DNA from: Actinoplanes sp. N902-109
Lineage (GTDB): Bacteria; Actinomycetota; Actinomycetes; Mycobacteriales; Micromonosporaceae
Assembly: GCF_000389965.1 (NCBI RefSeq)
Contig: NC_021191.1
Coordinates: 3,349,501-3,413,500 of the forward strand
Direction: 5' to 3'
DNA length: 64,000 nt
In this document: one piece after another, positions 1 to 8,260 of the stretch
Numbering within the stretch: the stretch's first letter is position 1
How the letters are laid out: every line of letters starts with the position of its first letter
The notes under the pieces: generated by a model
What the model saw: the letters and a program-made list of their open reading frames with translations, nothing else
Database searches by the model: none
Told to the model about the DNA's origin: nothing
Translations under genes and position numbers: made by a program

Positions 1-22
1 TCCTGCGTCCGGCTGCCGATGG

Positions 23-2830
23 GTGAAGGTGACGTTTACTGCGCCGCCGTGGGGACGGCGAGTGCGCTGGACGGTGGGTCGCATGCTCGCCGTCGGGTAC
101 GTGCTGATCATCGTCGCGCTCATCGTCATCGGCGCCGTCGCGTACCACCGCATCGAGCGTCTGCTCAGCGACCGTGCCTGGGTGGAGCACACCCATCGGG
201 TTCTGGAGACCACCGAGGATCTGCGCTCGCTGCTGCAGGACGCCGAGCGGGGGCAGCGCGGGTATTTGATCACCGGGGAGCCCGGTTATCTCGTGCCGTA
301 CCGGCAGGCGGTGGCGGACGTGGACAAGACGGTGGTGGAGTTGCGCGGTCTGACCCGGGACAACGCCACCCAGCAGCAGCGTATCGACCTGCTCCTGACG
401 CCGTTGCGGGCGAAGCTCGGCGAGTTGGACCAGAGCGTCGCAGTACGCCGTGACCGTGGCTTCGACGCGGCTCAGGCGGTGGTGCTGACCGACCGCGGCG
501 TCGCGGACATGGCCCGGCTGACGGCGGAGCTGGACAGTATCCGGGCCGAGGAACTGCGGTTGCTCGACGCGCGCAGCCGGAGCGTCGACACGCAGGCCAC
601 CTCCGTGCGCCGGCTGATCGTCGGGGGCAGCGCCGGTGCGACCGTCGCCGCCGCCGTGCTCGCCTGGTGGGCCACCCGCCGGGTCACCGGGCCGCTCGCC
701 GCTGTCACCGAGGCCGCGCGACGTGTCGCGGCCGGTGACACCAGCCGGCGGGCCGAGGCGAGGGGGCCGGCTGAGGTGGCCGACATGGCGGTCTCGGTGA
801 ACGCCGCAACCGACGCCATCATCGCGGCGCGCGACGAGGCGCTCGCCGCGACGAGCGCGAAGTCGGCGTTCCTGGCCACCATGAGCCACGAGATCCGTAC
901 GCCGTTGAACGCGGTGATCGGCATGACCGGTCTGCTGCTCGACACCACGCTGGGCGCCGAGCAGCGGGAGTTCGTCACCACGATCCGGGAGAGCGGTGAC
1001 GCCCTGCTGGCGATCATCAACGACATCCTGGACTTCTCCAAGATCGAGGCGGGGGAGCTGGAGCTCGAGGAGACCCCGTTCGTCCTCCACGACCTGGTCG
1101 ACAGCGCCCTGGCTCTGGTCGCGGTGCCGGCTGCCGGCAAGGGCGTGGAACTGGTCGCGGAGGTCGCCGCGGACTGCCCCGCGGTGGTGCGCGGTGACCC
1201 CACCCGGCTGCGCCAGATCCTGGCGAACCTGCTGTCCAACGCGGTGCGGTTCACCGATCGGGGTCTCGTCGCCGTCGAGGTCACCGTGGCCGGTACGCCT
1301 CCGACCGGCGGCGGTGGGGTCCTGCTGCGGCTGGCGGTCCGGGACACCGGCATCGGCATCACGGTCGCCGGCATGGACCGGTTGTTCCGCGCTTTCAGCC
1401 AGGTCGATGCCTCGACCACGAGGGTGTACGGCGGGTCGGGCCTGGGCCTGGCGATCAGCCGCCGGCTGGCCGAGCGGATGGGGGGCTCGCTGGAAGCGGC
1501 GAGCCGGTACGGGGAGGGCTCGACGTTCACCCTGACCGTGCCCCTGCAGCCGGCGGCCGGTGGCGTGCCCCCGTACGCCGTGGGTGCCGCCGGGCTTGCT
1601 GGACGGCGTGCTCTGCTGGTCAGCGACCAGCCGGCCACCCGTACCGTGTTGCGTGACCGGCTCGCCGGCTGGGGACTGGTCTGCACGGAAACCGGCACCG
1701 GCGCCGAGGCTTGCCAGGCCGCCCGGGACAGCGCACCCGACGTGGCCGTGCTCGACCTGGAACTGCCGGACATGCCCGGGCCGGCCCTGGCCGCCGCGCT
1801 GCGGGCGGAGCCCGGCCTCGGACAGCTTCCGATGATCTTGTTGAGCCGGGTGGACCGGCAGCTCCGGCCGGACGATCAGCGGTTCTTCGCCGCGACGCTC
1901 AGCAAGCCGGTCCGGCTCGCCGCCCTGTTCGACGTCGTGACCAGGGTGCTGACCGATGCACCGGACAACGGTCCGGGTGTAACCGCCCCGCCCCGGCCCG
2001 CCACCCGGCCGCTGCGCGTGCTGGTGGCCGATGACAACACGGTCAACCAGCGCGTGGCACGGCTCATGCTCAACCAGCTGGGCCACCGGGTCGACACGGT
2101 TGCCACCGGTGCCGAAGCGGTGGAGGCGATCCATCAGGCCGGGTACGACGTCGTGCTCATGGATGTGCACATGCCGGTGCTCGACGGGCTGGCCGCCACC
2201 CGCGCGATCCGCAGGGAGGTGCCGGCGGGCCGTCAGCCGGTGATCGTGGCGCTGACCGCCGGCGTGCTGGTGGAGGATCAGGCGGCCTGCATGGCAGCGG
2301 GCATGGACCACTATCTCGCCAAGCCCATCCGGGCCGATGCGCTGGCCGACCTGCTGGCGACGGTGGCGGAGCTGAGGCAAGCTCAGCGGCCCGCCGGCGT
2401 CGCCCCGCCGGCCGGGGAGCAGAGGCCGGAGCCGGCGGAGGCCGACCAGCCGGTCGGCCGGCGCGCCGAAGCGCTGCGGGCCCGGATCACCGAGATCCTC
2501 GGGCCCGAGCCGTCGGCCGCCGACCGCGCCGTGCTGATCGGGCCGATCGGCGATGTGGCCGGCACCCTGAACACGAGGCTGGAAACTCTCGCGGGCGCGG
2601 CCGGGCAGGGTGATCTGGAAGCCGTTCGCCGGCAGGCGCATGCGCTGCGCGGGGCGGCCGGCAACCTCGGCGCGGCAGAGCTGGCCGAATGCCTCACCGA
2701 GGTGGAACGGGCCGCCGCCGCCGGCCGGGACGACGTCCGGGAATGGCTCGGCCGCAGCCGGTCCGAGGCCGACCTGCTGCTGCCCGCGCTGCACACCGTC
2801 CTGGCGTACCTCGAACGCCCGGACGACTGA
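23..2830 (+). CDS. CHASE3 hybrid sensor histidine kinase with two receivers and HPt
   Basis: Membrane hybrid kinase that carries a whole phosphorelay on one chain. Visible order: TM1 (about 20-42), a helical extracellular CHASE3-type sensor (about 45-185, with the typical run QRGYLITGE), TM2 (197-217), HAMP (218-270), HisKA with H289 in MSHEIRTPLNAVIG, HATPase_c with GGSGLGLAI (around 475), a first receiver (about 525-640), a second receiver with D714 in LMDVHMPVLDG, and an HPt domain with H873 in QAHALRGAAGNLG. The first receiver starts VSDQ instead of the usual acidic pair, so it may not be phosphorylated efficiently. The GTG at 23 is the first in-frame start before TM1; upstream DNA is outside the window, so the start is slightly uncertain. 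The signal sensed and the final target are not shown by the sequence; the diguanylate cyclase 54 bp downstream is the nearest candidate output. Confidence 0.9.
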   Translation: MKVTFTAPPWGRRVRWTVGRMLAVGYVLIIVALIVIGAVAYHRIERLLSDRAWVEHTHRVLETTEDLRSLLQDAERGQRGYLITGEPGYLVPYRQAVADVDKTVVELRGLTRDNATQQQRIDLLLTPLRAKLGELDQSVAVRRDRGFDAAQAVVLTDRGVADMARLTAELDSIRAEELRLLDARSRSVDTQATSVRRLIVGGSAGATVAAAVLAWWATRRVTGPLAAVTEAARRVAAGDTSRRAEARGPAEVADMAVSVNAATDAIIAARDEALAATSAKSAFLATMSHEIRTPLNAVIGMTGLLLDTTLGAEQREFVTTIRESGDALLAIINDILDFSKIEAGELELEETPFVLHDLVDSALALVAVPAAGKGVELVAEVAADCPAVVRGDPTRLRQILANLLSNAVRFTDRGLVAVEVTVAGTPPTGGGGVLLRLAVRDTGIGITVAGMDRLFRAFSQVDASTTRVYGGSGLGLAISRRLAERMGGSLEAASRYGEGSTFTLTVPLQPAAGGVPPYAVGAAGLAGRRALLVSDQPATRTVLRDRLAGWGLVCTETGTGAEACQAARDSAPDVAVLDLELPDMPGPALAAALRAEPGLGQLPMILLSRVDRQLRPDDQRFFAATLSKPVRLAALFDVVTRVLTDAPDNGPGVTAPPRPATRPLRVLVADDNTVNQRVARLMLNQLGHRVDTVATGAEAVEAIHQAGYDVVLMDVHMPVLDGLAATRAIRREVPAGRQPVIVALTAGVLVEDQAACMAAGMDHYLAKPIRADALADLLATVAELRQAQRPAGVAPPAGEQRPEPAEADQPVGRRAEALRARITEILGPEPSAADRAVLIGPIGDVAGTLNTRLETLAGAAGQGDLEAVRRQAHALRGAAGNLGAAELAECLTEVERAAAAGRDDVREWLGRSRSEADLLLPALHTVLAYLERPDD

Positions 2831-2884
2831 TCCGTACGGCCGATTCCGCTCATCTCCCGGCCGGCGCTGCCGATGTGACCCGGC

Positions 2885-4375
2885 ATGTCGACCAAACGCA
2901 TCGCCTTGTTCCTCGGAGCTGTCTGGGGTGCGGTGATCGTCGACATCGTGGCGTACGGCACGGGGCCCGGCAATGCCGTCCATGTCGCGACCTACCTCGC
3001 GATCTGCTGCACGGCGTGGCGAGCGTCGTTGCGGCTGCCCCCGGGACCGGGCCGCCGGCCCTGGCTGCTGGTGGCTGTCGCGCTGACTTCCTGGTGCATC
3101 GGTGACCTGGTGGAGCTGGGTCAGTTCTACTTCGCCGAGGTTCCGGGGGTCGGTGTCGCAGACATCTTCTGGCTCGCCGGCTACCCGCTGATAGCGGTCG
3201 CTCTGGTGCAGATGGCGCGGCGCCGGGCGCCCGGCCGGTTGCGGGGCGGCATGCTGGACGCGATGGCGCTGACGGTGGCCGCCTCGGCAGCCCTGTGGCA
3301 GTTCGTCGTCGCCCCTACGCTGGGGCTGGGCTACGGGCTGCTGGACACCCTGGTGCCGGCTCTCTACCCGCTCTGCGACGTGGTCCTGCTGGCTGCGGCG
3401 CTGTTCGTGGCGCTGTCGCCGGGTGCGCGTGGCGTACCGACCCGGCTCGTGCTCGGCGCTGTGGTGTTCTTCCTCGGCATCGACCTGGGCTACAACATCC
3501 TGCCCTTCATGATCGACTACAGCCTGGTCCAGCGGCTCGGTCCGCTGATCCTGGCGGGCGGCGCCATGCTGGTCGCCGCCTGCCTGCACCCGTCGCGGGG
3601 TGAGCTGACGGCGGGCGCCGACCGGCTGCCGGTCGTCCATCCGGCCCGGGTGATCTTCCTCGGGCTGGCCCTGATGACCGCCCCGACGCTGACGCTGATG
3701 CACAAGGGCTTCGGCCGGGAGGAAGTGATCGCGCTGATCGCCACCGCGGTCTGTTCCACCTTCGTGCTGGCCCGCTTCACCAACGCCGTCCGGGAGCAGG
3801 AACGCGCTCAGGCGCAGCTGGCTCATCAGGCCGGTCACGACACGCTGACCGGCGTGGCGAACCGGGCGACTCTCGACGACCGGCTCCGCCGGCTGCTCGC
3901 CTCGGATGTTCACCCGGTTTCCCTGCTGTACCTGGACCTGGACGGCTTCAAAGAGGTCAACGACCGGCACGGGCACGAGGCCGGCGACCGCGTGCTCACC
4001 GCGGTCGCCGATCGGCTGGGTGGCCTGGTCCGGCAGGGCGACATCGTGGCCCGGCTCGGCGGCGACGAATTCGTCGTCGTCTGCCCCGGCTTGACCGAGG
4101 CGGAAGTTGCCGAGGTGGCCGGCCGGATCCTCCGGGAGGTCGCGCGGCCGGTCCCGTTCGGCGTTGCGGAGATGGCGGTCGGTGTCAGCGTCGGAGTGGC
4201 GATCGCCGCCGAGGGCTCCCGGAGCCCGGCGGCGCTGCTGCGGGCGGCGGACGCGGCGATGTACGAGGCGAAGCGGCACGGACAAGGCCGGTGGGTGCTG
4301 GCCGAGCAGCACCCCGCGACCGATGTGCCGGTCCTCGCCGATCCGCCTCACAGCTGGAGCAGCAGCTTGCGATGA
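2885..4375 (+). CDS. Membrane-anchored diguanylate cyclase (GGDEF)
   Basis: Predicted to make cyclic di-GMP from two GTP. The N-terminal about 300 residues are hydrophobic with roughly eight to nine membrane segments and no recognised sensor family. The C-terminal GGDEF domain (about 330-475) keeps the signature RLGGDEF (GGDEF at residues 392-396), the preceding LYLDLDGFKEVND metal/substrate segment and the later AADAAMYEAKRHG. No EAL domain is present, so it is a synthase rather than a hydrolase. It follows the hybrid kinase on the same strand with a 54 bp gap. A second protein of nearly the same length and layout lies at 20233-21717. The last 28 bases overlap the convergent oxidoreductase gene. 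Confidence 0.9.
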   Translation: MSTKRIALFLGAVWGAVIVDIVAYGTGPGNAVHVATYLAICCTAWRASLRLPPGPGRRPWLLVAVALTSWCIGDLVELGQFYFAEVPGVGVADIFWLAGYPLIAVALVQMARRRAPGRLRGGMLDAMALTVAASAALWQFVVAPTLGLGYGLLDTLVPALYPLCDVVLLAAALFVALSPGARGVPTRLVLGAVVFFLGIDLGYNILPFMIDYSLVQRLGPLILAGGAMLVAACLHPSRGELTAGADRLPVVHPARVIFLGLALMTAPTLTLMHKGFGREEVIALIATAVCSTFVLARFTNAVREQERAQAQLAHQAGHDTLTGVANRATLDDRLRRLLASDVHPVSLLYLDLDGFKEVNDRHGHEAGDRVLTAVADRLGGLVRQGDIVARLGGDEFVVVCPGLTEAEVAEVAGRILREVARPVPFGVAEMAVGVSVGVAIAAEGSRSPAALLRAADAAMYEAKRHGQGRWVLAEQHPATDVPVLADPPHSWSSSLR

Positions 4376-5301
4376 GGTGATCCGGCCTGCCGGCGCCACG
4401 CCGTCGCGATCTGGTCCAGCGGGAAGACCTCGTGCTCCAGCTGGATCCGGCCGGCTGCGGCGTGCTGGAAAAGGGACCTCAACGCGGCGCGCTGATGCTC
4501 CGGCGACAACGCGAGGTTGGTGTAGCCACGCACCTCGATCTGGCGTGACCGGATCAGCGGGGCGGGGAGCGCGAGCGTCGGCCCCGCCGCGTCACCGATG
4601 CAGACCAGCCGCGCGCCGGTGCCGGCGGCCATGACCCCGGCCAGCGCCGGCTCGCCCCACAGCAGATCGATCACCACGTCAACCGGCCCCCCGGCAGCCG
4701 CGGTGATGGCCTGCGCCAGGTCCGCCGCATCCCGTTGCTGCAGCGTGACGACCGCGTCCGCGCCCTGTGGTCCCACCAGCTCGGCCAGCGCCTTGGCGTC
4801 CCGGCCCACCCCGACCACCCGGGAGGCATTGCGGATGCGTGCCGCCTGCAGCGCGAGCCGGCCCACGGCGCCGCTGGCGCCCAGGACGAGAACGCGTTCC
4901 CCGGAGCGGAACCGGCCGACGTCAAGACCACCCCACGCGGCGAGCCCCGCCACCCCCAGGGCCGCGGCGACCGCGTCCGGAACCTCATCGGGGATCTCCA
5001 TGAGCTGGTCATCGGGAACAAGCACGCGCTGAGCGAACCCGCCGGGAGCCGACGCGCCGAAACGTACCCGGGTCCCGGCGGGCCACCTGTCCGAGTGAAG
5101 GACGACACCGGCACCCTCACTGCCGGGGACGTACGGCAGTGGGGGCCGGATGTAGAACTCACCGCCGGCCACCCGGAGGTCGAACGGGTTGAGCGCACTC
5201 ATCCGCACCTCGACCAGCGTGTGCCCGCTTGCCGGCTCCGGGTCCGGAGCCTGCGCTGCGACGGGGGCCTCCCCGAACCGCTCGAGCTGCGCTACCTGCA
5301 T
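4348..5301 (-). CDS. Zinc-independent MDR oxidoreductase (quinone reductase-like)
   Basis: Medium-chain dehydrogenase/reductase of the NADPH:quinone oxidoreductase type, 317 residues, the usual length. The N-terminal GroES-like fold carries VRMSALNPFDLRV and LPYVPGSEGAG; the Rossmann half has VLVLGASGAVGRLALQAARI, the NADPH-binding glycine motif. The zinc-ligand cysteines of true alcohol dehydrogenases are absent. The ATG at 5301 is preceded by GGAGATGAG, a fair ribosome site. It is transcribed away from a MerR-type regulator, with a perfect palindrome between them, so this enzyme is the likely target of that regulator. Substrate unknown; small quinones or enones are the family norm. Confidence 0.85.
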   Translation of the reverse strand: MQVAQLERFGEAPVAAQAPDPEPASGHTLVEVRMSALNPFDLRVAGGEFYIRPPLPYVPGSEGAGVVLHSDRWPAGTRVRFGASAPGGFAQRVLVPDDQLMEIPDEVPDAVAAALGVAGLAAWGGLDVGRFRSGERVLVLGASGAVGRLALQAARIRNASRVVGVGRDAKALAELVGPQGADAVVTLQQRDAADLAQAITAAAGGPVDVVIDLLWGEPALAGVMAAGTGARLVCIGDAAGPTLALPAPLIRSRQIEVRGYTNLALSPEHQRAALRSLFQHAAAGRIQLEHEVFPLDQIATAWRRQAGSPHRKLLLQL

Positions 5302-5343
5302 CTCATCTCCGTTCTCCGATGTGCCGGTGGGCCGCTACGGTAA

Positions 5344-5365
5344 ACCTTGACCTCGATGTCAAGGT
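5344..5365. promoter_or_regulatory. MerR-type operator palindrome
   Basis: Perfect inverted repeat ACCTTGAC-N6-GTCAAGGT between the divergent oxidoreductase and MerR-like genes. It contains a TTGACC hexamer that could serve as a -35 element. Dyads of this size inside an overlong promoter spacer are how MerR proteins act, so it probably serves one or both genes. Binding itself is inferred. Confidence 0.7.
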
Positions 5366-5386
5366 CAAGTCCGGGAGGGGATGCTC

Positions 5387-5734
5387 GTGCAGATCGGCGA
5401 TCTGGCCGGCTTGACCGGCGTCAGCGCTCGGTCACTGCGGCACTATGAGGCTGTCGGGCTGCTGGCGCCGCAGCGGCGCGGGAACGGCTACCGGGACTAC
5501 GGCCCGGATGCGGTCGAACGGGTGCGGCGCATCAAGGCACTGCTGTCGGCCGGCATGCACCTCGCCGACCTGGGCCCGCTGCTGTCCTGCGTTGTCGACG
5601 ACCGCCCCACCCTGCTGCGCTGCGAGACCACGATCGCGGCGGTGGAACGAGGGCTGACCCACCTCGACGACCAGATCGCCGAGCTGGCGCGGATCCGGGA
5701 AGCACTCGCGGCGGCCCTGCCCGCATCGTCCTGA
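5387..5734 (+). CDS. MerR family transcriptional regulator
   Basis: Short (115-117 residues) MerR-type activator/repressor. The N-terminus IGDLAGLTGVSARSLRHYEAVGLL is the winged-helix DNA-binding motif (helix-turn-helix then the RHYE turn), followed by a wing (GNGYRDYG) and a C-terminal helix ending in LDDQIAELARIREAL, which would form the antiparallel dimer coiled coil. One cysteine lies after the wing (around residue 65); there is no paired metal-binding set, so an organic ligand is more likely than a metal. GTG at 5387 sits at good distance from GGGAGGGG; an ATG at 5381 is the alternative but lies right against that site. Confidence 0.85.
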   Translation: MQIGDLAGLTGVSARSLRHYEAVGLLAPQRRGNGYRDYGPDAVERVRRIKALLSAGMHLADLGPLLSCVVDDRPTLLRCETTIAAVERGLTHLDDQIAELARIREALAAALPASS

Positions 5735-5762
5735 ACGACCCGGAAGGGCGCGAGGTGACGGC

Positions 5763-6038
5763 GTGCATTTTCGTCGTTCCCGGTGCCGGTGGACGACGAA
5801 AAGATCAGTCCTCCGGTCCGTGCCGTCGGCATTGTCGGCCCTGACGTCACCGGCGTCGGCCGCGCCGGAAACCAGGGCGGGCCCGGTTCGACGACACCGT
5901 CCGGATGCTCAGGGTCTCAACGTCTCCCGGGCGACACTGTCCCGCCGGTTCTCGGCGGCCATCGGGCAGAGCCCCGCCGTTACCGGGTCGCGCGCCGCGA
6001 CAAACGACCGGCTGCCGGCCGTGAACCAGGACCGCTGA
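5763..6038 (+). pseudogene. Remnant of an AraC-type regulator
   Basis: The 314 bases between the MerR and crotonase genes hold no intact gene. In one plus-strand frame, bases 5916-5978 read as the second helix-turn-helix of AraC/GlxA-type regulators (LNVSRATLSRRFSAAIGQSP), but the expected domains before it and the rest of the domain after it are missing; flanking sequence in that frame is not protein-like. I read this as a decayed gene fragment. A chance resemblance cannot be fully excluded. Confidence 0.4.
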
Positions 6039-6048
6039 GCGGTACGGG

Positions 6049-6897
6049 TCAGGCGTACGCGTCGAGGGAGTGCTCGAGGTCGCGTTCCTGTTCGGGGGTC
6101 TGCAGGCCGCCGTCGAGCGCCCGGGCCATGCGGTCGACGACCGCCGGTGGGGCGGGGTAGACCAGCCCGAGCGCCGCGCTCTCCGCCTGGTACTGCTGGG
6201 CGAGGTCGACGTTGCCCAGGGCGGCGGAGACGGCGGCCTTGGCGGCGGCGATCTGGTTGCCGGACCGGCCTGCGATCCGGGTCGCGATGCCGGAGACGAG
6301 GTCGTCGAGCTCGTCGTCGGGGACGGCGCGGTTGATCCAGCCCCACTGCTCGGCGGTGACGGCGTCGATCAGGTCGCCGGTGAGGATGACCTCGAGGGCG
6401 CGGGCGCGGCCGACCAGCGGCGGGAGCAGCTGGGTGCCTCCGCCGCCGGGGATGATGCCCATCCGCGACTCGATCTGGGACAGCCAGGTGGTGCCGGCCG
6501 CGGCGTACCGGAGGTCGCACGCCATGGCGATCTCGTTGCCGCCGCCGCGCAGCCGGCCGCGCAGTTTGGCGATGGTCACCTGGGGCAGGGACCGGATCGC
6601 GTGGGTGAGGTGCTGCACGGGGTTGAGGTCGGTCGGGCCGTCGTCGGCGCCGAGCTGGGCGAAGCCGGTGGCGTCGACCATGTAGCCGGCGTCGACGTGC
6701 GCCGCGAAGAAGTCGGGGACGGCGCTCTGGAACACCACGACCTGCACGTCGGTGTCGTCGGCCACGGTGCGGACGAAGCGCTTGAGCTCGGGGACCAGGA
6801 CGGCGTCGAGCAGGTTGAGCGGCGGGTGGTCGAGGGTCACCTCGGCGATGCCCGAACTGATCTTGACGGTGCTGGCCGTGAACCCGTCGTACGACAT
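6049..6897 (-). CDS. Enoyl-CoA hydratase/isomerase family protein (crotonase fold)
   Basis: Crotonase-fold enzyme of 282 residues. The oxyanion-hole segment RLRGGGNEIAMACDLRYA and the later QIESRMGIIPGGGGTQLLP both align with classical enoyl-CoA hydratase, and both catalytic-type glutamates (NEIAM and QIE) are kept, so hydratase activity on an acyl-CoA is plausible. Its first helix region is more divergent than in housekeeping FadB-type proteins. A very strong ribosome site AAGGAGG stands eight bases before the ATG. It is divergent from an HxlR regulator with a 10-base-arm inverted repeat in the gap, so repression or induction by that regulator is likely. Substrate unknown. Confidence 0.85.
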   Translation of the reverse strand: MSYDGFTASTVKISSGIAEVTLDHPPLNLLDAVLVPELKRFVRTVADDTDVQVVVFQSAVPDFFAAHVDAGYMVDATGFAQLGADDGPTDLNPVQHLTHAIRSLPQVTIAKLRGRLRGGGNEIAMACDLRYAAAGTTWLSQIESRMGIIPGGGGTQLLPPLVGRARALEVILTGDLIDAVTAEQWGWINRAVPDDELDDLVSGIATRIAGRSGNQIAAAKAAVSAALGNVDLAQQYQAESAALGLVYPAPPAVVDRMARALDGGLQTPEQERDLEHSLDAYA

Positions 6898-6925
6898 GAG
6901 GACCTCCTTGGGTCGAGCCGGTCAT

Positions 6926-6977
6926 GCTGACTTGCAAAACTAAACTTAGCTACGTGGGTGGTCTTTCGCAAGTCAGC
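6926..6977. promoter_or_regulatory. Inverted repeat in the crotonase/HxlR gap
   Basis: Perfect 10-base arms GCTGACTTGC and GCAAGTCAGC separated by 32 bases, covering most of the 92-base gap between two divergent genes. The centre is AT-rich for this genome. Likely operator region of the neighbouring HxlR-type regulator; the wide spacing would suit two dimers or a loop. Confidence 0.65.
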
Positions 6978-6989
6978 TAGGCTGGGCCG

Positions 6990-7511
6990 ATGGCACAGGC
7001 ATCGGAGACGCTGGAAACGGCAGTGCGGGGCCGCCCGGGGGTGCTGGGCCGCTCGGACGGCTGTTCGCTGTCGGGCACGCTGGAGGTGGTCGGCGAGCGC
7101 TGGACGTTTCTGATCCTGCGCGAGGCGATGAGCGGGGTGACCCGGTTCAACGACTTCCGCGACCACCTGGGGATCGCCTCCAACCTGCTGACCGCCCGGC
7201 TGGCCAAGCTGGTCGAGTACGGGATCATGGAGCGGCACACCTATCAGGACGAGGGGACCCGCGCCCGGTCGAGCTACCACCTGACCCCCGTCGGCCGCGA
7301 GCTCAATCTCGTCGTCGCCGCGATCCAGCAGTGGGGCAACCTCCACCTCGAGTGCCGGCTCGGGCCGATCGTCGCGTTCGAGGACACGCACGGTTCCCCG
7401 GTCACCGTCCAGTTCGTCGACACCGCGACCGGCCGTCCGGTCGCGCCGGAGGACATTGCCGTACGGCCGATCGGCCTCGCGGGCGGCGACAGCCAGAGCG
7501 ACGGCGCATGA
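6990..7511 (+). CDS. HxlR family transcriptional regulator
   Basis: Winged-helix regulator of the HxlR/MarR-like group, 173 residues. The core CSLSGTLEVVGERWTFLILREA and FNDFRDHLGIASNLLTARL are the diagnostic HxlR helices, followed by the wing ending in SSYHLTPVGREL. The C-terminal 60 residues form an extra domain seen in longer HxlR proteins. It stands divergent from the crotonase gene, and its stop overlaps the start of the next gene (ATGA), so it is co-transcribed with the TetR-type gene. Confidence 0.88.
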   Translation: MAQASETLETAVRGRPGVLGRSDGCSLSGTLEVVGERWTFLILREAMSGVTRFNDFRDHLGIASNLLTARLAKLVEYGIMERHTYQDEGTRARSSYHLTPVGRELNLVVAAIQQWGNLHLECRLGPIVAFEDTHGSPVTVQFVDTATGRPVAPEDIAVRPIGLAGGDSQSDGA

Positions 7512-8131
7512 CCGGTGAGACGCCGGACCCGGCCCGTCGCCGCCGGTACGGTCCCGAGCTTGAGAAGGCGCTGCTGGAAGCGGCGTGGACCGAGTTGGCG
7601 GAGGTCGGTTATGGCCGGCTCACGATGGAGTCGGTGGCCCGCCGGGCCCGCACCAGCGAGCCGGTGCTCTATCGCCGCTGGTCCAACAAGGATCAGCTGG
7701 TGATGGCGTCGCTCGAGCACTATCGCGTGGCGCACCCGATCGCCGAGCCCGACACCGGCAGTCTCCGCGGCGACCTCATCGCGTATCTGGAGGCGGCGAG
7801 CGACGTCCTGGCGGGTTTCCTGGCCACCGCTGTGGCCGCGGCGCTCTCCGGGCTGCTGGCGGACGCCGGGCTCACCCCTTGGCAGGCCCGGGAGAGGGTG
7901 CTGAGGGCGCAGCAGTTGCCGCTGGTCCGCACGATCTATCGGCGGGCTCACGACCGCGGCGAGATCGACCTCTCGCGCCTTCCCGGTGCGGTGCTCGACC
8001 TGCCGTTCGACCTCGGCCGGCATGACTTGTTCATGGACCGCGAGCCGCCGCGGACGGACCGGATCAGGTCAATCGTTGATGACCTCTTCCTGCCGCTCGT
8101 CCGGCATTACGACTCCCTCGCAGGCGGCTGA
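7508..8131 (+). CDS. TetR family transcriptional regulator
   Basis: TetR-type repressor, 207 residues. The N-terminal helix-turn-helix is clear: ALLEAAWTELAEVGYGRLTMESVA then RTSEPVLYRRWSNKDQL. The C-terminal ligand domain has no recognisable effector family. ATG at 7508 overlaps the stop of the HxlR gene by four bases, showing translational coupling. The 129 bases downstream carry a promoter and two inverted repeats in front of a flavin hydroxylase, its most likely target. Confidence 0.88.
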   Translation: MTGETPDPARRRRYGPELEKALLEAAWTELAEVGYGRLTMESVARRARTSEPVLYRRWSNKDQLVMASLEHYRVAHPIAEPDTGSLRGDLIAYLEAASDVLAGFLATAVAAALSGLLADAGLTPWQARERVLRAQQLPLVRTIYRRAHDRGEIDLSRLPGAVLDLPFDLGRHDLFMDREPPRTDRIRSIVDDLFLPLVRHYDSLAGG

Positions 8132-8184
8132 TCGGCCGCGACGGGTGCGCCGCGGGGTGAGGCGGGAGGAGTGGACCCCGGCTG

Positions 8185-8248
8185 AGAAAGGGTTGACTTT
8201 CTTGCGGGTGCGCTCGTAGCTTCGTAAGAAATGAAATCCTTTCTAACG
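8185..8248 (+). promoter_or_regulatory. Promoter with two dyads before the flavin hydroxylase
   Basis: TTGACT (8193-8198) and TAGCTT (8217-8222) with 18-base spacing form a good sigma70-like promoter. AGAAAG-N6-CTTTCT (8185-8202) overlaps the -35. A larger imperfect dyad, CGTAAGAAATG (8223-8233) and CCTTTCTAACG (8238-8248) with nine of eleven arm bases paired, lies just after the -10. Both dyads share the AGAAA/TTTCT core and fit a TetR-type repressor site; repression by the upstream gene product is inferred. Confidence 0.65.
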
Positions 8249-8260
8249 GGTGGAGTGGCC

